Origin: Acidobacteriota bacterium
GTDB lineage: Bacteria; Acidobacteriota; Polarisedimenticolia; Gp22-AA2
DNA length: 6,404 nt
Direction: 5' to 3'
Assembly (NCBI GenBank): GCA_016177515.1
Contig: JACOUZ010000328.1
Coordinates: 1 to 6,404, forward strand
Shown: positions 5,847 through 6,404 of the stretch, piece by piece
Layout of the letters: each line of letters begins with the position of its first letter
Position numbering within the stretch: position 1 is the first letter of the stretch
Notes under the pieces: generated by a model
What the model was told of the DNA's origin: nothing
Databases searched by the model: none
The model's input: only the letters and a program-made list of their open reading frames with translations
Made by a program: the position numbers and the translations under genes

Positions 5847-6404
5847 TCAACGTGGAATGGGACGCTGGGCCCGCTCCGTCCGCGGAGTCCCGCGGGAAGG
5901 GGCGGGCCGGGTGGAGATCGCGCCTTTGAGGAGGACCGTGGCCTGGCCGGTCGACGGATTGGCAAATTCGCCCGGGTCGTCCAGGGCCGTGCCCACGGCG
6001 AGGAAGTAGACACTCGCGCGGCCGCCCGTGAATCTCCCGCGCCTGTGCCCGGTGGCGTCGGGGATCACCCGGGCCGACCACGCCGCCGTTCCATCGCAGG
6101 TCACGTCGACCTCGAAGTCCCCGGCGACGGAATCGGGGCCCTGTTCCATTCTCCCGTGCACGGTGATCTGCGCCGGCCGCGAGCAGGTGACCGTCCCGTG
6201 GATGAAGGCGGCACCGGCCCGCGGGTCGATCGAGCCGTAGGCGTCCACCGAGGACTGAATCGACAGCAGAGGCCTCCCGGTGATCGAAAGGACGAGGCGG
6301 CCCCCCGGAAGCCCGAACGGCGATCCGATCATCAGGTAGTAGGTCCGGCCGGCGTAGGCGGTGAAGGTCAGTCGGTAGGAGCCGCAATTCAAGAGGCCGG
6401 CCGA
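5847..6404 (-). CDS. C-terminal part of a secreted protein with PPC-like and DUF6299-like segments (5' truncated)
   Basis: The - strand frame is open from the window edge to a TGA at 5849-5847, giving 185 visible residues; the true start lies beyond 6404. Visible residues 1-42 (YRLTFTAYAGRTYYLMIG, then PGGRLVLSITG) match the end of the beta-sandwich modules, akin to pre-peptidase C-terminal domains, found in many secreted proteins. Residues about 52-162 look like another beta-rich domain: IHGTVTCSRPAQITVHG, then VDVTCDGTAAWSARVIP, then FTGGRASVYFLAVG. This resembles the DUF6299 pattern of secreted proteins, with two Cys (74 and 103) that could form a disulfide. The tail is Pro/Arg-rich (RPAPSRGTPRTERAQRPIPR). 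The product is probably extracellular; the catalytic or binding part, if any, is outside the window. It lies 7 bases upstream of the HEAT-repeat start, so the two are likely one operon. The PPC assignment is moderate and DUF6299 tentative. Confidence 0.7.
   Translation of the reverse strand, partial: SAGLLNCGSYRLTFTAYAGRTYYLMIGSPFGLPGGRLVLSITGRPLLSIQSSVDAYGSIDPRAGAAFIHGTVTCSRPAQITVHGRMEQGPDSVAGDFEVDVTCDGTAAWSARVIPDATGHRRGRFTGGRASVYFLAVGTALDDPGEFANPSTGQATVLLKGAISTRPAPSRGTPRTERAQRPIPR

Noticed and set aside
5818..6387. A 189-residue - strand open frame overlapping the truncated secreted protein
   Set aside because: Arg/Pro/Asp-rich out-of-frame translation. The alternative frame has recognisable beta-strand modules and an open 5' end.

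Overview
The window is very GC-rich, with strong third-position G/C bias and long spurious open frames antisense to the real genes. Gene content includes a lipoprotein-type subtilase, a BsuPI-domain protein, an NTF2-like/amidohydrolase fusion, and the end of a secreted protein resembling pre-peptidase C-terminal (PPC) and DUF6299 sequences. This resembles uncultured soil or sediment Acidobacteriota and related high-GC Gram-negative lineages. That placement is inferred from style only; there is no rRNA or phylogenetic marker here. I see no tRNA, rRNA, CRISPR array, insertion sequence or phage gene.

Layout. Positions 1-198 hold the 3' end of an unrecognised + strand gene with a Lys/His-rich tail. 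A + strand DoxX-family membrane protein follows (306-698). Its stop codon interlocks with that of a convergent - strand gene through a shared CTAG. The - strand unit reads from 2510 down to 695: an exported, probably lipid-anchored, proteinase K-like serine protease with an I9 propeptide, then a BsuPI-domain protein whose likely start overlaps the protease stop by 17 bases. Divergent from the protease, across a 144-base intergenic region, is a 622-residue exported protein (2655-4523) joining an N-terminal NTF2-like domain to a complete metal-dependent amidohydrolase of the imidazolonepropionase/prolidase-like group. It converges, with a 32-base gap, on a second - strand unit. That unit holds a secreted protein cut by the window edge (6404-5847) and an exported HEAT-repeat protein (about 5839-4556) with no canonical start codon where one is expected.

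How the genes may work together. Most products carry export signals, so the region looks like cell-envelope or extracellular functions. The most interesting unit is the subtilase/BsuPI pair. The founding BsuPI protein inhibits an intracellular subtilisin in Bacillus; here a BsuPI-domain protein with its own export signal is encoded directly behind an exported subtilase, with overlapping frames. An exported protease with a dedicated inhibitor or stability partner is the simplest reading, but it is inference. The divergent amidohydrolase belongs to a superfamily that includes dipeptidases, so a role in peptide breakdown is possible but not shown.
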